Shown here piece after piece: positions 1 to 6,356 of a stretch of DNA of 6,356 nucleotides (within the stretch, counting starts at the first letter, position 1; every line of letters starts with the position of its first letter). Location: NCBI GenBank assembly GCA_946630405.1, contig CAMOYW010000065.1:1-6356 (forward strand). The letters are read 5' to 3'. Source of the DNA: an uncultured Clostridia bacterium. GTDB taxonomy: Bacteria; Bacillota; Clostridia; Lachnospirales; CAG-274. The notes beneath the pieces were generated by a model. That model saw nothing but the letters and a program-made list of their open reading frames with translations, ran no database searches and had not been told where the DNA came from. The translations under genes and the position numbers were made by a program.

Positions 1-33
1 TTCGATTATATCCTCATCCGATATTATTTTCAT
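1..33 (-). CDS. 5' end of an unidentified gene, truncated by the window edge
   Basis: Only the first 11 codons are present, reading M-K-I-I-S-D-E-D-I-I-E from the ATG at 33 down to 1, with the frame still open at the edge. The start is supported by a Shine-Dalgarno match (GGAG, positions 43-46) nine bases upstream, by an in-frame TAA at 52-54 with no other start codon between it and the ATG, and by an AT-rich promoter-like stretch further upstream. It follows a terminator, so it is probably a separate transcription unit from the repair genes. Eleven residues are too few to assign a family and the function is unknown. The alternative is a chance start codon, but the combination of RBS, stop and promoter makes a real gene likely. 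Confidence 0.62.
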   Translation of the reverse strand, partial: MKIISDEDIIE

Positions 34-42
34 AAATGTATT

Positions 43-48
43 CTCCGA
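43..48 (-). promoter_or_regulatory. Ribosome binding site for the truncated left-edge gene
   Basis: Minus-strand GGAG (plus-strand ctcc at 43-46, within tctccg) lies nine bases before the ATG at 33. It is the main evidence that the short frame at 1-33 is a real gene start. Confidence 0.55.
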
Positions 49-78
49 TAATTAGTATTATATCCGTTTTCGTCATAC

Positions 79-115
79 ATTATATATTATATTAGACAAA
101 AAATAAATAGGTGAA
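79..115 (-). promoter_or_regulatory. Probable sigma-A-type promoter of the left-edge gene
   Basis: The minus strand carries two exact TATAAT hexamers in tandem, at 86-91 and 79-84, in a very AT-rich stretch between the terminator and the left-edge gene. For the copy at 86-91, TTCACC at 110-115 could serve as a -35 box with an 18-base spacer (4 of 6 matches to TTGACA). For the copy at 79-84, TTTATT at 102-107 has a 17-base spacer but is a weak match. Transcription would begin about 40 bases before the ATG at 33. The -10 is convincing and the choice of -35 is uncertain; in such AT-rich DNA a TATAAT can occur by chance. Confidence 0.42.
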
Positions 116-128
116 GTCACATTTTAGG

Positions 129-164
129 AAATAAAAGAGGGCGTGAAACATGTTTTCGCGCCCT
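129..164 (-). terminator. Rho-independent terminator of the uvrA-addA-secreted protein unit
   Basis: Read on the minus strand, an inverted repeat at 138-164 starts six bases after the stop codon of the 492-residue gene. The outer arm AGGGCG pairs with CGCCCT, then comes one C/A mismatch (158 with 144), then four more pairs (GAAA with TTTC) closing a small loop. It is followed immediately by CTTTTATTT (137-129), a typical U-tract. This marks the 3' end of the transcription unit. On the plus strand the same mismatch becomes a G-U pair, but only a weak T-run follows there, so I assign it to the minus strand. Confidence 0.85.
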
Positions 165-170
165 TAGATT

Positions 171-1649
171 TTAACCTGCTTTATATGTAGCGGTTTTTGA
201 TATGTTGTCCCATTCCACTTCTATGCCGAGAGCTCTTCCGAGTTCTCTGAAAGGGATGAACATTCTTCCGTTTGTTATTTCGGCTTTTACGTTATTTGCC
301 ATTACCATGACTTTACCGCCCGATACCATTTCTCCGCTGCCTTCCGTAAAGTTTATAAGCTTTCCATTTGCATTAATGGTTGCGGTTTTTGTATCTGCAT
401 TCCATTCAACTACGTTTGTGTTTGTATCTGCTGCATCTGCATACAGTGCGATAGCAACAAAGCGAAGAGGTACAAGAGTTGAATTGCTTTCGGGCTGGAT
501 ATAGGGAGCTACATCCATGATGTAGGTCTTATCGCCTACTTTAACTTCCGTTTCGCCTATGGTTATTTTTACATCCTTTTTTATGGTGAGTTCCGAGTCA
601 CCCTTAGAGTTTACCACACTTTGCACGGAGGTAACGGGTTCGGTGCCGATCTCTGCCTTTGCTTTTGCTCTTTCTTCCACAAAGAAAGGGTCTGTTTCCG
701 TTCCTGTGCCCGCAATAAACTGAGCCGAGGAGAGGTTTAAGTAAAATGCGGGACGTACTCCTATATAGCCCGTGTAGGCATCGGCAGCCATGACTTTATT
801 ATCGCCCGCTATTATTCTTACCTGTGCGCCGTTGTTGGGTGCGGGGGTTCGGAGCCAATATGCCCATGGCTTACCGCTTCCGAGTGTCAGGTCTTCCACC
901 GTTGCGGTTGAAAACTGTGATTTTTCAAGTGCCGCTTTTGTGGGGATCGCATTGTAATAGTAATCCTTAAATGCAACATAAGTTTTGTAAGCCTGCTCGT
1001 AATTTAAAAGGAAAAATCTGTCCGATGTGGTCTCATCGGCAATGTTGCCGTAGTTTTGCTTATATTCCTTTATTCCTGTGGAAAATCCCTTTTCCGCCCT
1101 CGTATATTTATAATCGTTCGGTATTTGAGGTATCGAAACGGTCTTAATGGCGCTCATTTCCATGGCGGAGAAGTTCTTTAAAAAGCCCTGTTCGTCGGCA
1201 TAGGCATTTTTGTTTTGATATACGGCTGATGTAATGGGAGCGTTTCCGCAAGGCCATTCTACTTTGCCCGAAGTTGCCGAAGAGTTGAGCCAGGCTCTTA
1301 AATTGCTGTCTGCCCAATGATTTGAGCCCTTTGCCTGCCTTTGTTCTCCCGAATCGTCACCTATACCGTGACTGCCCGATGTGTATAAACCGTTTGCATC
1401 GTAGGGTTTAAGAGATATGATCTTGTCACTGAGCATGAGCGCTCCGTTGGAATCTTTATCGACGCAACGCCAAAGGATGTCCTCTCCGTTGTAGTTGCCA
1501 AGTACAAGATATTGTCCCTTTTCAATGGAATGAACATAATCCGTAAGTTCGTCGGTATGTTCCGTCATGCCGATTTCGGCAAATGAAGTAGTACACACGG
1601 CAAATGAAAGCAGTGTGCCGATAAGTGGTTGAAACAGTTTTTTAAGCAT
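171..1649 (-). CDS. Secreted protein with DUF6273-like domain and copper-amine-oxidase-N-like stalk domain
   Basis: This is a 492-residue exported protein of unknown function. Residues 1-24 form a Sec signal peptide: lysines 3-4, a hydrophobic core (about 8-19), and a likely signal peptidase I cut after S-F-A24. Residues about 43-325 resemble DUF6273: the opening K-G-Q-Y-L-V-L-G-N-Y-N-G, then I-L-W-R, L-R-A-W-L-N (117-122), W-L-R-T-P (265-269) and V-R-P-A-F-Y-L-N-L (298-306). After a charged linker, residues about 355-492 resemble the copper amine oxidase N-terminal-like domain as two repeats, L-V-P-L-R-F-V-A...V-E-W-N...K-T-A-T and F-I-P-F-R-E-L...V-E-W-D...K-T-A-T. That family name is historical; no oxidase catalytic domain is present, so no enzymatic role is implied. 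There is no LPXTG motif or second membrane segment, so how it stays at the cell wall, if it does, is unclear. It starts 12 bases after addA behind AGGAGGG and is followed by a terminator. Confidence 0.9.
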   Translation of the reverse strand: MLKKLFQPLIGTLLSFAVCTTSFAEIGMTEHTDELTDYVHSIEKGQYLVLGNYNGEDILWRCVDKDSNGALMLSDKIISLKPYDANGLYTSGSHGIGDDSGEQRQAKGSNHWADSNLRAWLNSSATSGKVEWPCGNAPITSAVYQNKNAYADEQGFLKNFSAMEMSAIKTVSIPQIPNDYKYTRAEKGFSTGIKEYKQNYGNIADETTSDRFFLLNYEQAYKTYVAFKDYYYNAIPTKAALEKSQFSTATVEDLTLGSGKPWAYWLRTPAPNNGAQVRIIAGDNKVMAADAYTGYIGVRPAFYLNLSSAQFIAGTGTETDPFFVEERAKAKAEIGTEPVTSVQSVVNSKGDSELTIKKDVKITIGETEVKVGDKTYIMDVAPYIQPESNSTLVPLRFVAIALYADAADTNTNVVEWNADTKTATINANGKLINFTEGSGEMVSGGKVMVMANNVKAEITNGRMFIPFRELGRALGIEVEWDNISKTATYKAG

Positions 1650-1654
1650 AATTT

Positions 1655-1661
1655 CCCTCCT
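1655..1661 (-). promoter_or_regulatory. Strong ribosome binding site of the secreted-protein gene
   Basis: Minus-strand AGGAGGG (plus-strand ccctcct) sits five bases before the ATG at 1649 and directly abuts the addA TAA stop (1662-1664). Its strength fixes the start codon. Because it touches the addA stop, ribosomes finishing addA could reinitiate here, but a site this strong could also recruit ribosomes independently and give more protein than AddA. Confidence 0.88.
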
Positions 1662-4600
1662 TTAAAAAACTTTTATTGTTTCTTTTTTGTAAACCGTATA
1701 TATTATCCCTTCCTTTACTTTGTAACCTGCGGCTTCAAGTGCCTCTTTGTAAAGGTCGAGTTGTACGGCATATTTTTGTAAAAGCTCCGATTTGTCATCA
1801 TAGCGGTCGGTTTTATAGTCCACAATGACCGCTTCATCGTTTTCTATAAAGAAAAGGTCGATAATACCTCTTAGGGTGATAGGTATGCTTTCGGGAGCGC
1901 CGGGTTCTGTATCTTTCTTTTTGAGAAGAGCAAACGAGGTCTCTCGCTGTATTTTTTCGGCTTTTTTCAATCGTTTGAAAAGGGGCGAGTTCATAAAAGC
2001 GAGTATATGCTCCGTCTTGATCTGCAAAAATTCATCTTCATCGATAAAGCCTCTCTTTAAAAGGCTTTCAAGGTATGCGGGCAGTCCCTCTTCGGTCATA
2101 TCAAGGGGCAAGAGCTCAAATGCCTTGTGGTATAAAGTGCCTATTTGAGCTGCCGTAAACATTCTTTTCTCCTGCATAAATGAAGGGGGAAGAGGAGGTA
2201 TCTTTTGCTCGAGTTTCTCTTCATGGCTGTAAGCTGCTCTTTTGATCTCCGAGATGGAACGAGAGGAAGGCATGATTATATGCTTTGTTTTCTCTGCAAT
2301 ATCAAAGCGTGCCGTAAATCCGTTTATGATATCTTCATTAAATTCCTTGGGCGGGGTAAATTCTTTAAATTCACTCTCTTTTGCCGTATCTTCGGAATGT
2401 ACGGATTTGATCGAATTTGAATTCAGCTCGTGGATCGTACAGAATTCTCCGTAGTCGAAAACAGGGTAGGTCAGTGCCGCAAGCAACAGGTCAAGAGGGC
2501 TGTTTGCGCCCGATATCATAGAAGATGTAAAAGGTTTGTCGGGATGTTTAAGTTCAACTTTTTGTCTTGTGTTACCTATAACGATGAGTTTTTCTTTTGC
2601 TCTTGTCATAGCCACATACATAAGACGCATTTCTTCCGCAATAAGTTCTCGATTTGCAATGATTTTAAAGGCGGAACGTGAGAGTGTCTCTGTTCTTACC
2701 GTGAAATCGGGAAGATTATCGTCCGATTTGCCCGTTAAAAGACTCAAGGGCAATTTCATAGACAGGTTTATACCGTATTTTTTATCGAGTATGAGATTAT
2801 TTTGCCCGATATCTTTCTTGTTGAATTGTTTGCCCGTCATTGCATATATCACAATGGGATATTCAAGCCCTTTACTTGCATGTACGGTAATAAGGTTGAC
2901 GGCATTTGCGTTATCTCTTCCTATGGTGGCTTTTAAAAGTGTCTTGTCCGAACTGTCCGAAGCAGCCTGCTCAAAATATGTGACAAATGCGGCAAGAGTG
3001 CCTCCTATTGTTTTTTCGTATGAAGAGGCTTCTTTGAGGAAGGCATAAAGGTTTTTTACTCTAAGTTCGCCCGAGGGCAAAAGCCTTATAAGGCTCAAGT
3101 AATCGAGATCGTAGTAAATATAGTTTAGTAAGGAACTCGGTGAGCCTGTGTGGGCGATCCTCTTAAGTTTTTGGAATACTTCAAGAAATTGTGACGTTTT
3201 TTTCTTTAAAGCTTCGTTTTCGCCGTTTTGAGCAATATCGTTTAGTTTTTCGTAATATGTGGAAGCTTTTGAACCTATTTTTATACATGTAAGCTCGTTT
3301 TCGGTAAATCCGAAAAGGTTGCTGTGAAGAGCACATACAAGTTCAAGACTTCTGAGGGGATTGTCAAGAGCCTTAAAAAGAGAGAGCATTATCGCAACTT
3401 CCGCACTTTCAAGTAAAGATGTGCCCTTTGAGGCAATACACGGGATGTTGTATTTGGCAAGCTCTTCCGTAATATCCGCAGCATCCGTAAGAGAACGCAT
3501 AAGTATCACTATATCCGAATAATTAACGGCTCTTACATTGTCTCCGTCCTTGATTTTGAAGCCTTTATTTATAAGTTCGAGTATTCTTTCGGCTATGATC
3601 GTTGCCTCTTTTTTGGCGTTGTTCAGTTCGTCTACGGCATCTTCACCTTGTTCATCGCCCTTATCCTTTTCTATGATGTAAAATTCGGTTTTGTTATCCT
3701 CGCCCAAATCATCATAGTTTGCCGCGTATTTCAGCTCCGATTCGTCGTCGTATTCTATACCTCCGCTTTCTTTTGTCATGATGCGTTTAAATATGAGGTT
3801 TACGCTTTCGGTCACTTCTTTTCGTGAACGGTAGTTTTCGGAAAGTATGATAAGTCTGTCTTTTGCATTTTCGTCCTGGGAATAGTCGTTATATTTTTGT
3901 ATGAATATATCGGGTTCCGCATTTCTGAATTTGTATATGGATTGCTTAACATCTCCTACCGCAAAATGATTGTCCTTTGAACGAATGGCGTTAAAAATAG
4001 CTTCTTGCAAGGAATTTGTATCCTGATATTCGTCTATGATTATTTTGCGGTATTTAGTCTTAAGTTCCTGTGCGATCTCAGTGGGTGTAAGATCCTCATT
4101 TACAAGTATACCGAGTGTAAGCTGGCTTATGTCGGAAAATTCAAGGTAGGAGTTGTCTTTTTTATACTCGTCATATTTGTCGGCAAATTTAAGCGTGTAC
4201 TCCGATAAGGTCTTGATAAGCCTTTTTTGAGCTTTGTACAAGGTTTTTTCGTCGCTTATTTTGGAAGTTGTTTTAAACAGATCCTTGATTTTTTTGGCAT
4301 AATCGGTTCTGAGTTTTTTGCTTCCCTCGATTATTTCGGGGGGAAGGCTGCTTTTTTTGGCATTCCAGCGGATAAATTCGGGAATGTGATCTTCATTTTG
4401 CAGGTGCGCTTCGATTTCGCTTATGTCGCTTAATAGTATCTTGCATACGGGATCGTCGCTTGAAAGAGAATAAGTATCGTTTAATTCACGAAAAAAGGTC
4501 TCATAACCTTGTTTTACGGAAAGGAAGGTTTCCGCTCTGTTTCCCTTAATGATGTTTATAAGCTCATCGTAGCTGTTTTCATATCTTTCGCAAAGACCCT

Positions 4601-5168
4601 TGATCCACTTTTTGTAAAACGGTATGCTCAGAGCAAAATCATAAAGTGAAAGTATTGCCTCTTCCGTAGCCTCATCTCCGCTTAAGCTCAGTGAACGAAT
4701 GAGAAAATCAAGTTCTTCGTCCTTATTTGACAGACCTTCCTCAAGTATATCGTCTATCGCCTGTCTTTTTATGGCTTCCGCTACCCCTGTTTTGGGAATA
4801 CGGTAGCCGGGGTCTATATCTGTCAGGTGAAAATTTTGCTTTAAAATTTTTTGACAGAAAGAGTCTATGGTACAGATATCGGTTTTATTTATATTTCTTA
4901 CCTGCAAGGCGAGCCATTCTTTGTCGGTTGATTCCGTTTCCCTCTTCAAAAGGCTTTTTGTGAGTTTTGCCTTCATATCGGAGGTGGCAGCTCTCGTAAA
5001 GGTAACGATAAGCATTGAATCTATCGGTATGTGGTCTTCGCACACGAGCTTTAGTATATGCTCCACCATCGTGGTGGTTTTACCCGAGCCCGCTCCCGCG
5101 CTTACAAGCAGGTTTTGCCCCATTGAATTGATTATTTCTTTTTGTTTCGGTGAAAAGTCGATTTTCAT
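1662..5168 (-). CDS. addA: ATP-dependent helicase/nuclease subunit A (AddA)
   Basis: AddA is the helicase-nuclease subunit of the AddAB complex, which unwinds and resects double-strand breaks to load RecA, the Gram-positive counterpart of RecBCD. The 1168 residues (slightly short of the usual 1200 or so) carry all superfamily 1A helicase motifs: Q9; Walker A A-G-A-G-S-G-K-T (24-31); motif Ia V-T-F-T-R-A-A (55-61); motif II D-E-Y-Q-D (379-383); motif III V-G-D-V-K-Q-S-I-Y-K-F-R (404-415); motif IV E-N-Y-R-S (444-448); motif V V-H-A-S-K-G-L-E-Y (762-770); motif VI Y-V-A-M-T-R-A (851-857). The C-terminal PD-(D/E)XK nuclease is intact: H1014, G-I-I-D1104, D1117-Y-K1119, and Q1136-L-D-L-Y. There is no Fe-S cysteine set, as expected since that belongs to AddB. 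The start is the ATG overlapping the uvrA stop (ATGA), which implies translational coupling. AddB is not in the window. Confidence 0.97.
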   Translation of the reverse strand: MKIDFSPKQKEIINSMGQNLLVSAGAGSGKTTTMVEHILKLVCEDHIPIDSMLIVTFTRAATSDMKAKLTKSLLKRETESTDKEWLALQVRNINKTDICTIDSFCQKILKQNFHLTDIDPGYRIPKTGVAEAIKRQAIDDILEEGLSNKDEELDFLIRSLSLSGDEATEEAILSLYDFALSIPFYKKWIKGLCERYENSYDELINIIKGNRAETFLSVKQGYETFFRELNDTYSLSSDDPVCKILLSDISEIEAHLQNEDHIPEFIRWNAKKSSLPPEIIEGSKKLRTDYAKKIKDLFKTTSKISDEKTLYKAQKRLIKTLSEYTLKFADKYDEYKKDNSYLEFSDISQLTLGILVNEDLTPTEIAQELKTKYRKIIIDEYQDTNSLQEAIFNAIRSKDNHFAVGDVKQSIYKFRNAEPDIFIQKYNDYSQDENAKDRLIILSENYRSRKEVTESVNLIFKRIMTKESGGIEYDDESELKYAANYDDLGEDNKTEFYIIEKDKGDEQGEDAVDELNNAKKEATIIAERILELINKGFKIKDGDNVRAVNYSDIVILMRSLTDAADITEELAKYNIPCIASKGTSLLESAEVAIMLSLFKALDNPLRSLELVCALHSNLFGFTENELTCIKIGSKASTYYEKLNDIAQNGENEALKKKTSQFLEVFQKLKRIAHTGSPSSLLNYIYYDLDYLSLIRLLPSGELRVKNLYAFLKEASSYEKTIGGTLAAFVTYFEQAASDSSDKTLLKATIGRDNANAVNLITVHASKGLEYPIVIYAMTGKQFNKKDIGQNNLILDKKYGINLSMKLPLSLLTGKSDDNLPDFTVRTETLSRSAFKIIANRELIAEEMRLMYVAMTRAKEKLIVIGNTRQKVELKHPDKPFTSSMISGANSPLDLLLAALTYPVFDYGEFCTIHELNSNSIKSVHSEDTAKESEFKEFTPPKEFNEDIINGFTARFDIAEKTKHIIMPSSRSISEIKRAAYSHEEKLEQKIPPLPPSFMQEKRMFTAAQIGTLYHKAFELLPLDMTEEGLPAYLESLLKRGFIDEDEFLQIKTEHILAFMNSPLFKRLKKAEKIQRETSFALLKKKDTEPGAPESIPITLRGIIDLFFIENDEAVIVDYKTDRYDDKSELLQKYAVQLDLYKEALEAAGYKVKEGIIYTVYKKETIKVF

Positions 5169-6356
5169 TTAAGAAGTCCCTTTAAATACCTTCCGGTGTA
5201 TGAACCTTCACATGCGGCAACTTCCTCGGGCGTGCCTACGCAAACGATATTTCCGCCTCCGTCTCCGCCTTCGGGACCCAAGTCTATGATGTGGTCCGCA
5301 GTTTTTATCACATCAAGGTTGTGCTCGATCACAATCACGGTATTTCCGCCTTCGGCAAGCCTTTGAAGTATGGAGATAAGCTTTCTCACATCGTAGCTGT
5401 GAAGTCCTGTGGTGGGTTCATCAAGCACGTAAAGTGTTTTCCCCGTGCTTAGCTTGCTAAGTTCGGTGGCAAGCTTTACTCTTTGAGCCTCTCCGCCCGA
5501 AAGGGTGGTGGAGCTTTGTCCGAGCTTAATATATCCGAGTCCCACGTCCTTAAGTGTTTGAAGCTTGTTTTTGATACGATTGATGTTTTCAAAAAATACA
5601 AGTGCCTCATCTACGGTCATTTCAAGCACGTCTGCTATGTTCTTGCCTTTGTATGTGGCTTCAAGCGTTTCTCTGTTGTATCTTTTTCCGCCGCACACCT
5701 CGCAGGGTACGTATATATCGGGCAGGAAGTGCATTTCTATCTTGTTGACGCCGTCGCCCTGGCATGCTTCGCATCTTCCGCCTTTTACGTTGAAGCTGAA
5801 TCTGCCCTTTGTATAGCCTCTTAGCTTTGCTTCCGTAGTTTGGGCAAACAGCTCTCTTATAATGTCGAAAAGTCCCGTGTAGGTGGCGGGATTTGAGCGG
5901 GGAGTTCTGCCTATGGGGCTTTGGTCTATGTTGATGACCTTATCAAGCTCCTTTTCTCCTTCTATTGCATTGCATTTTCCGGGTCGAAGTTTTGCTCTGT
6001 TCAGATCTCTTGCAAGGGTCTTGTATATTATTTCGTTCACAAGGGAGCTTTTTCCGCTGCCGCTCACACCCGTTACACATGTAAACGTGCCGAGAGGTAT
6101 GGAAACATTTATATTGTTAAGGTTGTTTTGTTCCGCACCTTTTACCGTGAGGAATTTGCCCGTGCCTTTGCGTCTTTTTTGAGGTACGGGTATGGTCTCT
6201 TTTCCGCTCAGGAAAGCTCCTGTGAGGGATTTTCTGCTTCTGAGTATTTCTTTGTATGTGCCTGCAAATACGACTTCGCCGCCGTTTTCGCCCGCATAAG
6301 GTCCTATATCAACTATGTAGTCGGAAGCCCTCATCGTGTCCTCATCATGTTCCACG
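5165..6356 (-). CDS. uvrA: Excinuclease ABC subunit A (UvrA), C-terminal part
   Basis: UvrA is the damage-sensing ABC-type ATPase of nucleotide excision repair; it scans DNA as a dimer with UvrB and hands over lesions. About 396 C-terminal residues of the usual 940 or so are present; the 5' part lies beyond the right edge. Numbering from the first full codon in the window: the end of the first ATPase half (V-E-H-D-E-D-T, D-I-G-P); the second Walker A G-V-S-G-S-G-K-S (96-103); the zinc finger C195-E-A-C198-X19-C218-E-V-C221; the ABC signature L-S-G-G-E-A-Q-R (285-292); Walker B L-Y-V-L-D-E-P (308-314); the H-loop I-E-H345-N; and the usual C-terminal D-L-G-P-E-G-G-D-G-G-G and Y-T-G-R-Y-L-K. Every expected motif is intact. 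The GTG at 6355-6353 encodes the internal valine of V-E-H-D-E and is not the start. It ends in TGA overlapping the addA ATG. Confidence 0.98.
   Translation of the reverse strand, partial: VEHDEDTMRASDYIVDIGPYAGENGGEVVFAGTYKEILRSRKSLTGAFLSGKETIPVPQKRRKGTGKFLTVKGAEQNNLNNINVSIPLGTFTCVTGVSGSGKSSLVNEIIYKTLARDLNRAKLRPGKCNAIEGEKELDKVINIDQSPIGRTPRSNPATYTGLFDIIRELFAQTTEAKLRGYTKGRFSFNVKGGRCEACQGDGVNKIEMHFLPDIYVPCEVCGGKRYNRETLEATYKGKNIADVLEMTVDEALVFFENINRIKNKLQTLKDVGLGYIKLGQSSTTLSGGEAQRVKLATELSKLSTGKTLYVLDEPTTGLHSYDVRKLISILQRLAEGGNTVIVIEHNLDVIKTADHIIDLGPEGGDGGGNIVCVGTPEEVAACEGSYTGRYLKGLLK
5177..5183 (-). promoter_or_regulatory. Ribosome binding site of addA inside the end of uvrA
   Basis: Minus-strand AAAGGGA lies eight bases before the addA ATG at 5168, within the last codons of uvrA. 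It is a weaker match than AGGAGG, consistent with addA translation depending on ribosomes ending at the overlapping uvrA TGA (5165-5167). It supports the ATG at 5168 as the start. Confidence 0.5.

Noticed and set aside
171..600. Copper amine oxidase activity for the secreted protein
   Set aside because: Only the small N-terminal-like stalk repeats are present. The large catalytic domain with its topaquinone tyrosine and copper-binding histidines is absent.
1587..1649. Lipoprotein signal at Cys19 of the secreted protein
   Set aside because: The residues before the cysteine are F-A-V, and a lipobox needs a small residue (Gly, Ala or Ser) directly before it. A signal peptidase I site after S-F-A24 fits better.
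1697..1725. Possible promoter inside the end of addA for the secreted-protein gene (minus-strand TTACAA, 17 bases, TATATA)
   Set aside because: It has only 3 of 6 and 4 of 6 matches to the consensus boxes and lies in coding sequence, so it is too weak to list as a feature, although an independent promoter here cannot be excluded.
2536..3048. Plus-strand open frame of 170 codons inside addA
   Set aside because: It lies entirely antisense to conserved AddA helicase motifs V and VI, and its translation shows no recognisable domain. The other plus-strand open frames inside addA, uvrA and the secreted-protein gene are rejected for the same reason.
6353..6355. GTG at the right edge as the uvrA start codon
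   Set aside because: The residues that follow (E-H-D-E-D-T) match the internal H-loop region of the first ATPase half of UvrA, so this is an internal valine and the gene continues beyond the window.

Overview
This window looks like chromosomal DNA from a low-to-moderate GC member of the Firmicutes, most likely an uncultured gut-type Clostridia. The reasons are an AddA-type (rather than RecB-type) recombination helicase-nuclease, strong AGGAGG-like ribosome binding sites, tight gene packing, and a secreted protein that joins a DUF6273-like domain to a copper-amine-oxidase-N-like stalk domain, a pairing typical of Clostridia. Assignment to a genus is not possible from this sequence.

All supported genes lie on the minus strand, so transcription runs from high to low coordinates. 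From the right edge: (1) the C-terminal 40% or so of uvrA, the nucleotide excision repair damage-recognition ATPase, cut off by the window edge; (2) addA, an intact helicase-nuclease for double-strand-break processing, whose ATG overlaps the uvrA TGA by four bases (ATGA); (3) a 492-residue secreted protein of unknown function starting 12 bases after the addA stop behind a perfect AGGAGGG; (4) a rho-independent terminator six bases after that gene; (5) a short AT-rich intergenic region with a plausible promoter and ribosome binding site; and (6) the first 11 codons of another gene that runs off the left edge.

The first three genes therefore look like the 3' end of one transcription unit. uvrA and addA make sense together as DNA repair genes. 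The exported third protein has no evident link to DNA repair and is the least expected member. AddB, the obligate partner of AddA and usually encoded immediately upstream of it, is not in the window; uvrA occupies that position.

No RNA gene, insertion sequence, CRISPR array, prophage part or defence system was seen. Apart from the uvrA-addA-secreted-protein arrangement, this is an ordinary housekeeping region, and I do not see a new biological system in it.
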